Shown: positions 9,509 through 17,702 of the stretch, piece after piece
How positions within the stretch are numbered: the first letter of the stretch is position 1
Layout: each line of letters starts with the position of its first letter
Assembly: GCF_023264675.1 (NCBI RefSeq)
Contig: NZ_JAHFVG010000015.1
Span: 1 to 64,000, forward strand
Direction: 5' to 3'
Length of the DNA: 64,000 nt
From: Rhodococcus sp. (in: high G+C Gram-positive bacteria)
GTDB lineage: Bacteria > Actinomycetota > Actinomycetes > Mycobacteriales > Mycobacteriaceae
Program-made: the position numbers and the translations under genes
The notes under the pieces: model-generated
Told to the model about the DNA's origin: nothing
Seen by the model: only the letters and a program-made list of their open reading frames with translations
Database searches by the model: none

Positions 9509-10180
9509 CTACGACCCCGGCGAGATGTCGGAAGCGTCGGGAACCAAACGCGGTGACCATGTTTCGGTGACGAGATGTCCGTCGGCAGTGAAGACGGCGT
9601 CGGGGTCCGGGTCGACCAGGACCGGAAAAGACGTACCGGCAGGCACGTCGATCTGCTGCACGAGCGTGCCCGCTTCGATGACGAATCGGGCAGGCAGTCT
9701 GCGCCCGTGTGAGTCGAAGGCCCATGGCGTACTCACATAGATCTGTGCGCGCGATCCGTCGTCGAGTATCGTCACCGACCCGTCGCGCTCGATTCGCATG
9801 GTCCAGCCGTGGGGCAGCACGGTGTCGAACTCGAACCGGGAAGGCGCGGTGGCATCCAACAAGTTGAGCATCATCAGTGCGCCCTCGCCGTCGGCACGCC
9901 GCGGCACGACGACCTCGAAGTGATCTCCGACGTAGAACGTCGAACCGAAGGGCCCCGGCACGCCGGGGGCGAGGCTTGACGCACAAGTCGGTCGCATCCG
10001 GACGACACCCGAACCGGACGCCGACGCGAGAGCGAGCCACTCCAGTGCAGGCGGCGCTGCCCCGTCCTCGCCGGGGGCGTAGGACAGCACGGCGCGCAGC
10101 AACGGTTGATCTACTTCGATCGTCCCGTGCGCGGCCTCGAACGTGCGCCGACGGATACTGCTCGGCTCTACATCCCCCAT
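9509..10180 (-). CDS. Hypothetical protein, 223 residues
   Basis: I do not recognise a family. The protein has no signal peptide or membrane segment. The middle is a beta-rich region with alternating hydrophobic residues (HFEVVVPRR, GWTMRIERDGSVTILDDGS), followed by RFVIEAGTLVQQIDVPAGTSFPVLVDPDPD, a pattern that recurs in many actinobacterial extracellular or surface proteins. ATG at 10180 has a good GGGAGA ribosome site; another ATG at 10198 is in frame. It converges on fadA5 with no gap and shows no functional link to it. Codon use looks like that of its neighbours. Confidence 0.6.
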   Translation of the reverse strand: MGDVEPSSIRRRTFEAAHGTIEVDQPLLRAVLSYAPGEDGAAPPALEWLALASASGSGVVRMRPTCASSLAPGVPGPFGSTFYVGDHFEVVVPRRADGEGALMMLNLLDATAPSRFEFDTVLPHGWTMRIERDGSVTILDDGSRAQIYVSTPWAFDSHGRRLPARFVIEAGTLVQQIDVPAGTSFPVLVDPDPDAVFTADGHLVTETWSPRLVPDASDISPGS

Positions 10181-10505
10181 GAGTCTCCCGCCTATCATCG
10201 ATACGACACGCCGGTAGATCGCGATCCCGCCTCAGTAGACATCATCAGCAAATTTTCAGCAACCTTTTTTCGGTAACGATAGTGGTCACCGGGCATCGAA
10301 TAGATCGTTCGAATGACACACACTGCCGCAAAACAGGGCAATCGGTCCGATAAGCGTCGCTTCGGTCTCGCCGGGACGTGAACCATCCGCCGTTCGACGC
10401 GTCGAATCAGCTAGTCGCCGCCGAATATGGTTACCTACTCGTTATTATTGCTGGGTCGCGATCGAGACGACTCGGCTCTGTCGAGAAGGGTGAGAGTAGA
10501 TCCCG
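10181..10505. other. Intergenic region upstream of the EspR-like gene
   Basis: About 325 bases with no convincing gene, noticeably more AT-rich than the surroundings (for example 10245-10275). It must hold the divergent promoters of the hypothetical gene and the espR-like gene. It contains a perfect 14-base palindrome, ttcgacgcgtcgaa, at 10393-10406, about 100 bases upstream of the espR-like ATG, which could be a regulator site. Confidence 0.4.
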
Positions 10506-10925
10506 ATGCCTGCAGACTTCGCGGCACGGTTGAACAGTCTGTTCAACGCAGTGCACCCGCCAGGCCGTAAGCCCCACACGAACGCCGAAGTAGCCGATGC
10601 GCTCGTGGAGATCGGCCACCAGATATCGAAGCCGTACATTTCGCAGCTGCGATCCGGCCAACGCACCAATCCGTCCGACGAGACGGTCGCAGCACTCGCG
10701 CGCTTCTTCAAGGTGAAACCCGATTACTTCTTCAACGACATCTATGCCGCGAAGATCGACAACGATCTCGAACTGGTGACCCGACTTCAGGGGTACGGCC
10801 TTCGTCGCTTGTCGGCGCGAGCATTCGATCTGTCCGAGGAATCGCAGAACCTTCTGAGCTCCATGGCGGAGAAACTTCGCGCCAGCGAGGGGTTGCCGGA
10901 GGTGCCACCGGACAGCACTCGCTGA
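10506..10925 (+). CDS. EspR-like nucleoid-associated transcription regulator (XRE family)
   Basis: A 139-residue XRE/helix-turn-helix protein resembling mycobacterial EspR. The N-terminus FAARLNSLFNAVHPPGRKPHT, the HTH core with ISKPYISQLRSGQRTNPSDETVAALARFF (residues about 38-68), and the C-terminal helical dimerisation region match EspR in order and length (132 residues in M. tuberculosis). EspR binds DNA as a dimer of dimers and loops it, regulating cell-wall and ESX-1 genes. Nothing here indicates an ESX system, so the local targets are unknown; the adjacent orphan mraY is a candidate. The ATG has GGGTGAGAG upstream. Confidence 0.8.
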   Translation: MPADFAARLNSLFNAVHPPGRKPHTNAEVADALVEIGHQISKPYISQLRSGQRTNPSDETVAALARFFKVKPDYFFNDIYAAKIDNDLELVTRLQGYGLRRLSARAFDLSEESQNLLSSMAEKLRASEGLPEVPPDSTR

Positions 10926-11070
10926 CGGTTGCCGAACGATAACTCGCTGCGACGGTGGGCGCCCCGAAGTAACAGATAGATCTCCGGTGGCCCCGGACAG
11001 TCGCGATCGACGCCATTGTTTGGCACAGTTCTGCGGGGAACCGACAACGAACATGGGGGAAGACTGCACG

Positions 11071-11088
11071 ATGAAATTGCCGACGTGA
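11071..11088 (+). other. Five-codon upstream ORF overlapping the mraY start
   Basis: The reading frame ATG AAA TTG CCG ACG TGA has a strong ribosome site (GGGGGAAG at 11055-11062, 8 bases before the ATG). Its TGA overlaps the GTG start of the mraY-like gene as GTGA at 11085-11088. An ATG at 11053 in the same frame would give an 11-codon version. The arrangement suggests translational coupling. It is too short to judge as a peptide gene. Confidence 0.4.
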
Positions 11089-12161
11089 TTCTGATTCTGT
11101 TCGCCGGCGGAATCGCGTTGGCAGTATCGATTCTCTTGACCCCGATCCTGATCAAGCAGTTCTCGCGTCAGGGATTCGGCCAGGAAATCCGGCTCGAAGG
11201 TCCCGCGAGTCACCAGTCCAAGCGCGGGACACCCACGATGGGCGGGGTGGCGATACTCGCCGCGCTGTGGGCCGGATACCTCGGTGCTCACATCATCGGC
11301 ATCGGTTACGACGCCGAAGGCCCCTCGGTGTCAGGGCTTCTGGTCCTGGCGTTGACGACGGCGCTGGGCGGTGTCGGTTTCCTCGACGATTACATCAAGC
11401 TTCGCAGGAAGCGAAGTCTCGGCTTGACCGCCAAGGCCAAGTACGTCGGACAGATCGGCGCCGCTGTCGTCTTCGCCGTGCTGGTCCTTCGATTCCCGGA
11501 CAGCAACGGCACGACCCCCGGAAGCACCCATCTGTCCTACGTTCGCGATTTCGCCATCGCTTCGATGCCGACGATCGTCTTCGTTCTGTTCTGCTCCGTC
11601 CTCGTCATTGCATGGTCCAACGCCGTGAACCTCACGGACGGTTTGGACGGTCTCGCTGCCGGTTCCATGTCCTTGGCGCTCGCCGCCTACACCGTCATCA
11701 CGTTCTGGCAGTATCGCCAATCCTGCGAGATCGATCCGCGGATCGGCTGCTACGACGTCCGCGACCCTTTGGATCTGGCGCTGATGTGTTCGGCCGCGGC
11801 GGGGGCGTGCATCGGCTTCCTCTGGTGGAACGCCGCACCTGCCAAGATATTCATGGGAGATACCGGGTCTCTGGCTCTCGGAGGTCTGCTCGCCGGTCTC
11901 ACCATCGTCACGAAAACCGAACTGCTGGCCGTGGTCATCGGAGCACTGTTCGTCGCCGAGGCTGCATCCGTCGTCATCCAGGTAGCAGTGTTCCGCACCA
12001 ACGGGCAACGAGTGTTTAGGATGGCACCCATCCACCACCACTTCGAACTCGCCAGTTGGCCCGAGACGACGGTGATCATCAGACTGTGGCTCTTGGCTGC
12101 CATCGGATCTACTCTCGGAATGGCCCTGTTCTACAGCGAGTATCTCTCCGTCGTGGGTTGA
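11085..12161 (+). CDS. mraY: Orphan MraY-like phospho-N-acetylmuramoyl-pentapeptide transferase
   Basis: A 358-residue multi-spanning membrane protein with all MraY hallmarks: [10 protein letters not shown] and RGTPTMGGV near the N-terminus, GFLDDYIK with the Asp pair, [25 protein letters not shown] and the HHHFE signature ([10 protein letters not shown]). MraY transfers phospho-MurNAc-pentapeptide to undecaprenyl phosphate, forming lipid I of peptidoglycan. It normally sits in the dcw cluster between murF and murD; here it stands alone next to an EspR-like regulator, so it is probably a second copy. GTG at 11085 fits the usual MraY N-terminus but lacks its own ribosome site; see the overlapping short upstream ORF. 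Confidence 0.88.
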   Translation: MILILFAGGIALAVSILLTPILIKQFSRQGFGQEIRLEGPASHQSKRGTPTMGGVAILAALWAGYLGAHIIGIGYDAEGPSVSGLLVLALTTALGGVGFLDDYIKLRRKRSLGLTAKAKYVGQIGAAVVFAVLVLRFPDSNGTTPGSTHLSYVRDFAIASMPTIVFVLFCSVLVIAWSNAVNLTDGLDGLAAGSMSLALAAYTVITFWQYRQSCEIDPRIGCYDVRDPLDLALMCSAAAGACIGFLWWNAAPAKIFMGDTGSLALGGLLAGLTIVTKTELLAVVIGALFVAEAASVVIQVAVFRTNGQRVFRMAPIHHHFELASWPETTVIIRLWLLAAIGSTLGMALFYSEYLSVVG

Positions 12162-12195
12162 CCTCGATCTAGGTCGAGGTTCTACCGTCGACGGT

Positions 12196-12642
12196 ATGAC
12201 AACGAAACCAATGCAACCAGCGGCACGGCAACCGATCGGTTTCTGGGCCACACGCGCCGGCGCAGCGGTGATCGCACGCACCAGAGGCGCACTCGCGGAT
12301 ATCGGTATGTCGCAACCCGAATGGTGGGTGCTGCATCAGCTTTCACTACATCCGGCTGGAATGGATCGAACCGAGATGATCGACATCATCGGTCACAACG
12401 ACACACCGGACGCCGTTGCACTCGCGCTGGACACCGCGACGACCAAGAACTGGATCGCCGTCGACGGCTCGATCGTTCACCCCACGGAATCCGGTACCGC
12501 GGCGTTCGCACGTGGAGCGAAGGTACAGACGATGCTGCAGAGCGAGCGCATGCAGGGGGTAAGCGACGAGGACTTCGCCACCACCATCTCGGTGCTCCAA
12601 CGCGTCGTCTCCAACGTCGGCAGTGACGCCTGGCATTGGTGA
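12196..12642 (+). CDS. MarR-like winged-helix regulator
   Basis: A 148-residue protein with a winged-helix layout typical of small MarR-type regulators: an N-terminal helix (FWATRAGAAVIARTRGALADIG), PEWWVLHQLSLHP, then the recognition region MDRTEMIDIIGHNDTPDAVALALDTATTKNWI and a wing VDGSIVHPTESGTAAF. It would bind DNA as a dimer and respond to a small ligand or redox signal. It lies 34 bases after mraY on the same strand, so co-transcription is possible. The target is unknown. Confidence 0.65.
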   Translation: MTTKPMQPAARQPIGFWATRAGAAVIARTRGALADIGMSQPEWWVLHQLSLHPAGMDRTEMIDIIGHNDTPDAVALALDTATTKNWIAVDGSIVHPTESGTAAFARGAKVQTMLQSERMQGVSDEDFATTISVLQRVVSNVGSDAWHW

Positions 12643-12860
12643 CCGAGAACGAAAAGACTCCCGCCGAGTACCGGCCACTGCCTACTGCGGAGGCTGCCGC
12701 GCCACCACCAATATGTTGCAAGGATGTCGACGCCGATCACCAACACCCATGTCCACCATGGTAGACCGGTAAAAATGACGTAGCCGAGCCCGATCGGACC
12801 GAACCAGAACGCACACGTATAGCCCCCTGTCCCGAGCTTCCTGCTCTCCCCCTGCTGCAT
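12477..12860 (-). CDS. Possible small membrane protein (doubtful extent)
   Basis: The reading frame opens with MQQGESRKLGTGGYTCAFWF and continues through a strongly hydrophobic region with WWTWVLVIGVDILATYWWW, which looks like a genuine two-helix actinobacterial membrane protein. Its last 55 or so codons, however, run antisense through the end of the MarR-like gene and look like shadow sequence. Either the protein is real with an extended tail, or the true gene has lost its 3' end. Only the part from about 12643 to 12860 (the intergenic portion) is persuasive. Confidence 0.3.
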   Translation of the reverse strand: MQQGESRKLGTGGYTCAFWFGPIGLGYVIFTGLPWWTWVLVIGVDILATYWWWRGSLRSRQWPVLGGSLFVLGHQCQASLPTLETTRWSTEMVVAKSSSLTPCMRSLCSIVCTFAPRANAAVPDSVG

Positions 12861-12926
12861 GACGCCAGAGCATAGACGAGAGCGTTCACCGATACGGATG
12901 CCGACTGTGCCGCAGCGATACTCGCC

Positions 12927-13865
12927 TCACCGATGCAGCCCGAGCGGCGCCGACCGCTCGACGTGGGTGGTGGCAATTTCCAGGAGATTGCGTGCTGCCG
13001 CACTGAACCGATGGTTTCGACGCCAGCAGGCGTGCAGGTTGCGCTCGAGCGTGAGGCTGGGAACGGGCACCTCGACGAGTGTTCGGTCGGCCAGTTCGTC
13101 GCGGACGGTCAATTCGCTGAGGACCGCAGCCCCGAGTCCGCTTGCCGCGGCGTTCTTGATCGCGGTGGCCGACGTCAGCTCCATCGCCGGAACCACGGTC
13201 AGTGGAACCGGTAGTGCCGCCAGTCGGTCGTGAAGGACGGACCGCGTCGCCGAGCCGGTTTCGCGCAGAATCAGTGGCGCGCTGGACAGTTCCACCGGGG
13301 TGATTGCTTCGCGCGAGGCCCACGGGTGATTCGGAGCCACCACGACGGCGAGTCGATCCCTCACCACAGGGCAGCGATCCAACGCTGCGGGGATATGGCC
13401 GGCTTCGGCGAATCCCAGCTCGGCAGCGCCACGACGAATCAACTCGACGGTATCGGCGCTGTTGTGGCACAACAGGCTCACGTTCGTGCCGGGCAAACGT
13501 TCACGCAGTGTCGCGAACCACGTGGGCAAGAAGAATTCTGCGATGGTCGTACTGGCGGCCAGCGTCAGATGCGCAGGCGATTCACCCGTCAGAGTATCGA
13601 GCGCCTGGTCGAGGTGTGCGGCCGCATCCAACGCTGGGCGCACCCAGTCCAACACCATCCGGCCGGCTTCGGTGAGCGTCGCCCCGCGGGGGTGACGATC
13701 GAGCAGGCGCAGCCCCAGCCGCTGTTCGAGCCCGCGAATGCGGATGCTGACGGCAGGTTGAGACAAGCCGTGGTGCCGGGCGCATGCACCGATACTGCCC
13801 GTCGCCGCGATCGTGTCCAACAGCTCGAACGGTCCGAGATCGGTGACCCTCGACGACAAGCCCAT
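12927..13865 (-). CDS. LysR-family transcription regulator
   Basis: A 312-residue LysR-type regulator. The N-terminal HTH covers about residues 12-60 ([39 protein letters not shown]), followed by a periplasmic-binding-like effector domain starting near [15 protein letters not shown]. It is divergent from a second enolase gene and probably controls it. An inverted repeat with the LysR T-N11-A pattern overlaps its own start codon (13863-13879), which suggests autorepression. The inducer may be a phosphorylated C3 or aromatic acid, but nothing in the sequence decides this. Confidence 0.85.
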   Translation of the reverse strand: MGLSSRVTDLGPFELLDTIAATGSIGACARHHGLSQPAVSIRIRGLEQRLGLRLLDRHPRGATLTEAGRMVLDWVRPALDAAAHLDQALDTLTGESPAHLTLAASTTIAEFFLPTWFATLRERLPGTNVSLLCHNSADTVELIRRGAAELGFAEAGHIPAALDRCPVVRDRLAVVVAPNHPWASREAITPVELSSAPLILRETGSATRSVLHDRLAALPVPLTVVPAMELTSATAIKNAAASGLGAAVLSELTVRDELADRTLVEVPVPSLTLERNLHACWRRNHRFSAAARNLLEIATTHVERSAPLGLHR

Positions 13866-13879
13866 AAGTCGACCTTATG
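13863..13879. promoter_or_regulatory. LysR-type operator overlapping the regulator start codon
   Basis: cataag tcgac cttatg is an inverted repeat with 6-base arms and a 5-base spacer that contains a T-N11-A LysR box. The left arm includes the complement of the regulator ATG (13863-13865), and the enolase GTG is 91 bases away on the other side. Confidence 0.6.
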
Positions 13880-13970
13880 GCCTCCCGACCGAATGCGCTC
13901 TACCGATGCCAGGCCCCGAACCAACACACTGATCGGGCCGCACACAATTCACGACAGGGAAGGACATTCG

Positions 13971-15275
13971 GTGACACGCATCGAAGCGATCAAGGGATAC
14001 GAAGTACTCGACAGCCGCGGAAACCCGACGGTAGGGGTCACCGTCGAGTTGGAGGACGGCTCGATCGGGCAGACGAGCGTGCCGTCGGGGGCGTCCACGG
14101 GAACGCGGGAAGCGATCGAACTTCGCGACAACGACAGCACCCGCTTTCACGGTCGGGGTGTTCTCACCGCGGTATCGCATGTCGACGGGGACATTTCCGA
14201 CGCCATCGTCGGCATGGAGGCCGAAGACCAAGCATCGATCGATCGAGCCATGATCACGTTGGACGGGACAGCGAACATGGCCAGGTTGGGCGCCAACGCC
14301 ACGTTGGGCGTCTCGGTCGCGGTGGCCAGATCGGCGGCGGCGGCGCATCACACACCGCTGTACCGCTACCTCGGCGGCGCACGCGCCAGGATGCTGCCGC
14401 TGCCGATGTTCAATGTCCTCAACGGAGGGGCTCACGCCGACAATCCGCTCGACTTCCAGGAATTCATGATCGCGCCCATCGGAGCCGAAACATTCAGCGA
14501 GGCAGTGCGAATCGGTTCGGAGATATTCCATACCCTGAAATCCAGACTCGCTGCCGCAGGCGAGAACACCAATGTCGGCGACGAAGGTGGCTTCGCTCCC
14601 GATCTACGCTCTGCCGAGCAAGCTCTGGACTACATCGTGGCAGCTGTCGAATCGGCCGGATACCGTCCCGGCGTCGACATCGCAGTCTTCCTCGATCCCG
14701 CAGCGTCGGAGTTCTACACGGACGGTGCGTACCGGTACCGCGCCGATGACACCGTCAGAACCACCGAAGAACACATCGCCTACCTGCGAGATCTGCTCGA
14801 CGCCTATCCGATCATGTCGATGGAGGACCCGATCGCCGAGGACGACCCTCACGGTTGGATACAGCTCACCGCAGCCGTTGGCGAGCGCTGCCAACTCGTC
14901 GGCGACGACGTGTTCTGCACCAACCCGTCACTCCTGAACGAGGGCATCGGAGCGGGAATCGGAAACTCGATACTGTTGAAGGTCAATCAGATCGGCACTC
15001 TGACGCAGACTTTCGAGACTGCTGCCATCGCTGCAGAGGCCGGATACACGGCCGTCGTCTCCCACCGGTCGGGCGAGACCGAGGACACCACCATCGCCGA
15101 TCTGGCCGTTGCGCTCGGATGTGGGCAGATCAAGACAGGCTCACTGTCGCGGTCGGACCGCACAGCGAAGTACAACCGGTTGTTGCGCATCGAAGCAGAG
15201 CTGGGACGCGAGGCCCGCTACGCAGGTGCCTCGGCCCTGGCGTGCGTGGATCGATCCGCGTGGTTGCCGAGCTGA
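13971..15275 (+). CDS. eno: Enolase-family protein, probable second enolase
   Basis: A 434-residue member of the enolase family, converting 2-phosphoglycerate to phosphoenolpyruvate if functional. It has the standard motifs: [28 protein letters not shown] with the active-site His, [42 protein letters not shown] with the catalytic Lys, and [17 protein letters not shown]. All expected catalytic and Mg-binding residues appear present. The housekeeping enolase of actinobacteria usually lies near ftsB/divIC; this copy stands alone beside a LysR regulator, implying conditional expression. GTG at 13971 has GGGAAGGA upstream. Confidence 0.88.
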   Translation: MTRIEAIKGYEVLDSRGNPTVGVTVELEDGSIGQTSVPSGASTGTREAIELRDNDSTRFHGRGVLTAVSHVDGDISDAIVGMEAEDQASIDRAMITLDGTANMARLGANATLGVSVAVARSAAAAHHTPLYRYLGGARARMLPLPMFNVLNGGAHADNPLDFQEFMIAPIGAETFSEAVRIGSEIFHTLKSRLAAAGENTNVGDEGGFAPDLRSAEQALDYIVAAVESAGYRPGVDIAVFLDPAASEFYTDGAYRYRADDTVRTTEEHIAYLRDLLDAYPIMSMEDPIAEDDPHGWIQLTAAVGERCQLVGDDVFCTNPSLLNEGIGAGIGNSILLKVNQIGTLTQTFETAAIAAEAGYTAVVSHRSGETEDTTIADLAVALGCGQIKTGSLSRSDRTAKYNRLLRIEAELGREARYAGASALACVDRSAWLPS

Positions 15276-15279
15276 GGCG

Positions 15280-15555
15280 TTACTTCGCCTGCGCTGCAGC
15301 AATTCTCGCTTGCACTTCGGGGCGGCGAAGCGGCGGTACGGTGGGCGGCGGCTGCCTGCGCTCGGGGAGCGCGTCGAGCAACCGATGAGAGGTGGCGGTC
15401 ACCTCGGCGACGGCGATCTCGAATGCTTCACGCGTCGCGTCGGAAGTCTTCTGGACGCCGCTGATCTTTCGGACGTACTGCCGGGCAGCAGCCTCGATCT
15501 CCTCGTCCGTTGCATGCGGTTCGAGACCGCGCAGAGTGGTGATGTTTCGGCACAT
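15280..15555 (-). CDS. DUF2277 protein
   Basis: A 91-residue protein starting MCRNITTLRGLEPHATDEEI and continuing to AARQYVRKISGVQKTSDAT, the signature of the DUF2277 family; the N-terminal MCRNI is its most conserved part. The function of the family is unknown. I placed the start at MCRNI (15555) rather than three codons upstream because family members begin there. It converges on the enolase gene with a 4-base gap. Confidence 0.8.
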   Translation of the reverse strand: MCRNITTLRGLEPHATDEEIEAAARQYVRKISGVQKTSDATREAFEIAVAEVTATSHRLLDALPERRQPPPTVPPLRRPEVQARIAAAQAK

Positions 15556-15618
15556 GCCCGCCACGATAGTCCTGCTCGCGCCGGTGAGCAGCCCCTCCGG
15601 CGCATGTGCTTCGGCTTC

Positions 15619-16194
15619 CTACGGCCCGAGAAGCCCCTCGAGTGCTCGCAAACACAAGCCCCTGACATCGGCGGCGGTGATGGTCTTGCGATCGAGCCAA
15701 TCCACGCACACGGTACGCACGAACGACACCCATCCGCGCAGCGCCGCCTTGACCACCTCGTCGTCGCGAATCTCCGCGGGGAGTGCCGCGAGAATTCGTT
15801 CCTGCTGAAGGTCGAGTTCGGCCGTGAGAATCGACTGGATCTCCGCGTCACCCATCATCGCTCCGCGGTTGATGGCACGGACGCCGTGCTCGTGTTCGAC
15901 GGAGTATCGGATGTAGGCGTCGAGTCCCGCTGCCACTTGCTCGGCGACGGGCAACGACGTATCGGGGGCCGTCATTTCCAGAATCCGCGCAGACTCGACG
16001 CGCATGATCTCGGCGAAAAAATCGCGTTTCGACGGGAAGTAGTGGTACATCAGCCCGCGGGAAACGCCGGCGAGATCGGCGACCTCCTCGATCCAGACGT
16101 CCTCGTAGGGCCTGTCCGCGAACAGGCGGGACCCGATGTCGAGGAGCTGTGTCTTGCGCTGATCGGGTGACAGTCGCTTTCGGGGGCCGGTCAT
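15619..16194 (-). CDS. TetR-family repressor next to a CYP102-like P450
   Basis: A 191-residue TetR regulator. The N-terminal HTH is WIEEVADLAGVSRGLMYHYFPSKRDFF (about residues 33-60), followed by an all-helical ligand-binding domain. ATG at 16194 with GAAAGAG upstream is preferred over longer readings. It is divergent from a CYP102-like P450 gene, the same arrangement as the repressor BM3R1 with P450 BM3 in Bacillus megaterium, so I infer it represses that P450 and is released by fatty-acid-like ligands. An 18-base inverted repeat in the shared promoter is its likely operator. Confidence 0.82.
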   Translation of the reverse strand: MTGPRKRLSPDQRKTQLLDIGSRLFADRPYEDVWIEEVADLAGVSRGLMYHYFPSKRDFFAEIMRVESARILEMTAPDTSLPVAEQVAAGLDAYIRYSVEHEHGVRAINRGAMMGDAEIQSILTAELDLQQERILAALPAEIRDDEVVKAALRGWVSFVRTVCVDWLDRKTITAADVRGLCLRALEGLLGP

Positions 16195-16244
16195 CTCTTT
16201 CGAAATGCTACTGCGTCGGCGAACGGTCTCCGTCGGGGCACTAC

Positions 16245-16277
16245 TTGACACCGGTTCAGTAGTGAGTAGGTTCACTA
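16245..16277 (+). promoter_or_regulatory. Promoter and TetR operator of the CYP102-like gene
   Basis: A TTGACA at 16245-16250 is followed 16 bases later by TAGGTT (16267-16272), a plausible -35/-10 pair. The inverted repeat tagtga gtaggt tcacta (16260-16277) spans the -10 region, a typical position for a TetR operator. The P450 ATG is 37 bases beyond it. Confidence 0.5.
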
Positions 16278-16313
16278 TTGCATCCGAGTTCAATAGCGAG
16301 CGAAAGGGTCACC

Positions 16314-17702
16314 ATGGTCGTCGACGTCGCACGGAGAACTGCCGCACTTCCCCATCCGCCCCGGCGTCTACCTCTCATCGGCGACGTGGTCGGTGCCCAT
16401 GCCTCCACCCCCGTACAGGACTCCATCGCTCTTGCGGGTCAACTGGGTCCGATATTCGAGCGCGTCGTTTTCGGACGTCAGTACGTCCTGGTCTCCGGCG
16501 CCGACCTCGTGGGCGAGCTGTGCGACGAGGATCGGTTCGTCAAGCATGTCTCCCCCGCCATCGAAGGACTCAGATCCATCGGCGGCGACGGCCTCTTCAC
16601 CGCGCATTCGTACGAGCCCAACTGGCAGAAGGCACACGATCTGCTGCGCCCGGCGTTCGCGCAGAGTGCAATGCGCAGCTACCACTCGATCATGCTGGAC
16701 GTAGCCTGCGACCTGATGACGCATTGGCGTTCCCACGACGTCGTCGACGTCTCTCCCGACATGACGAAATTGACGCTGGACACCATCGGCCGCACCGGAT
16801 TCAGTTACAGCTTCGACTCGTTCACCCGCGAGCGGCCGCACCCCTTCGTCGACGCAATGGTCGGGGTCCTCTCGCACAATCAGCGACGCGAGATCGTCGC
16901 CGTACCCTGGCTCGCGGACATCGTGTTCAAGAGGGCCGATCGTCGAAACGCCGAGAACCAGCGCTACCTGGCCGAGGTGCTCGACGACATCGTTCGCACA
17001 CGTCGAGACTCCGGCACGTCGGGGTCGGGCGATCTACTCGACATCATGCTCGACGCTGCCCGCGACTCACAGAACCCGAATGCGCTCAGCGAGGTCAACA
17101 TTCGCCAGCAGATACTGACGTTCCTCATCGCCGGCCACGAAACCACCTCGGGTGCTTTGTCGTTCGCCCTCTACTATCTGTCGCGGAATCCGGAGGTTCT
17201 CGCCGCCGCGCGGGCCGAAGTGGACGAGGTGTGGGGTTCGGCGCAGCCCGAGTTCGAGCAGGTTCCCAAACTTCGCTACGTCCGGCGCGTGCTCGACGAG
17301 ACCCTGCGCTTGTGGCCGACTGCTCCCGCTTTCGCCCGCGAAGCTCGCGAAGACACCAGCATCGGCGGTCTCCATGAAATGAAGAAGGGCGATTGGGCCT
17401 TCGTGCTCATCCCTGGCCTTCATCGAGATCCCGTCTGGGGCGATGATCCCGACGCCTTCGATCCCGACCGATTCCTCTCGGCCAACGTTCGCGCGCGTCC
17501 AGGCCACGTCTACAAACCATGGGGAACCGGTGAGCGCGCCTGCATCGGCAGGCAGTTCGCGATCCACGAAGCCGTGCTGGTTCTGGGAAAGATACTGCAG
17601 CAGTTCGATTTCCAGGTGGATCCGGCCTATCGACTGAAAATCGAAGAACGCCTGACGCTGATGCCGAAAGATTTCCGGCTGTCACTGTCAGTCCGGAAGT
17701 AG
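16314..17702 (+). CDS. CYP102-like cytochrome P450, stand-alone haem domain
   Basis: A 462-residue P450 that resembles the haem domain of P450 BM3 (CYP102) rather than typical soluble actinobacterial P450s. It shows AGHETTSG at 273-280, ETLRLWPTAPAF at 329-340, LIPGLHRDPVWGDDPDAFDPDRF and the haem loop PWGTGERACIGRQFAIHEA with Cys410. In BM3 this domain is fused to a diflavin reductase and hydroxylates fatty acids. Here the protein ends right after the haem domain and no reductase gene is adjacent, so it needs a separate electron donor. ATG at 16314 has AAAGGG upstream. Its stop overlaps the dinB stop by 15 bases. Confidence 0.88.
   Translation: MVVDVARRTAALPHPPRRLPLIGDVVGAHASTPVQDSIALAGQLGPIFERVVFGRQYVLVSGADLVGELCDEDRFVKHVSPAIEGLRSIGGDGLFTAHSYEPNWQKAHDLLRPAFAQSAMRSYHSIMLDVACDLMTHWRSHDVVDVSPDMTKLTLDTIGRTGFSYSFDSFTRERPHPFVDAMVGVLSHNQRREIVAVPWLADIVFKRADRRNAENQRYLAEVLDDIVRTRRDSGTSGSGDLLDIMLDAARDSQNPNALSEVNIRQQILTFLIAGHETTSGALSFALYYLSRNPEVLAAARAEVDEVWGSAQPEFEQVPKLRYVRRVLDETLRLWPTAPAFAREAREDTSIGGLHEMKKGDWAFVLIPGLHRDPVWGDDPDAFDPDRFLSANVRARPGHVYKPWGTGERACIGRQFAIHEAVLVLGKILQQFDFQVDPAYRLKIEERLTLMPKDFRLSLSVRK

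Noticed and set aside
10195..10386. 63-codon open frame on the - strand upstream of the hypothetical gene
   Set aside because: No ribosome site, no family resemblance, and it covers the expected promoter region.
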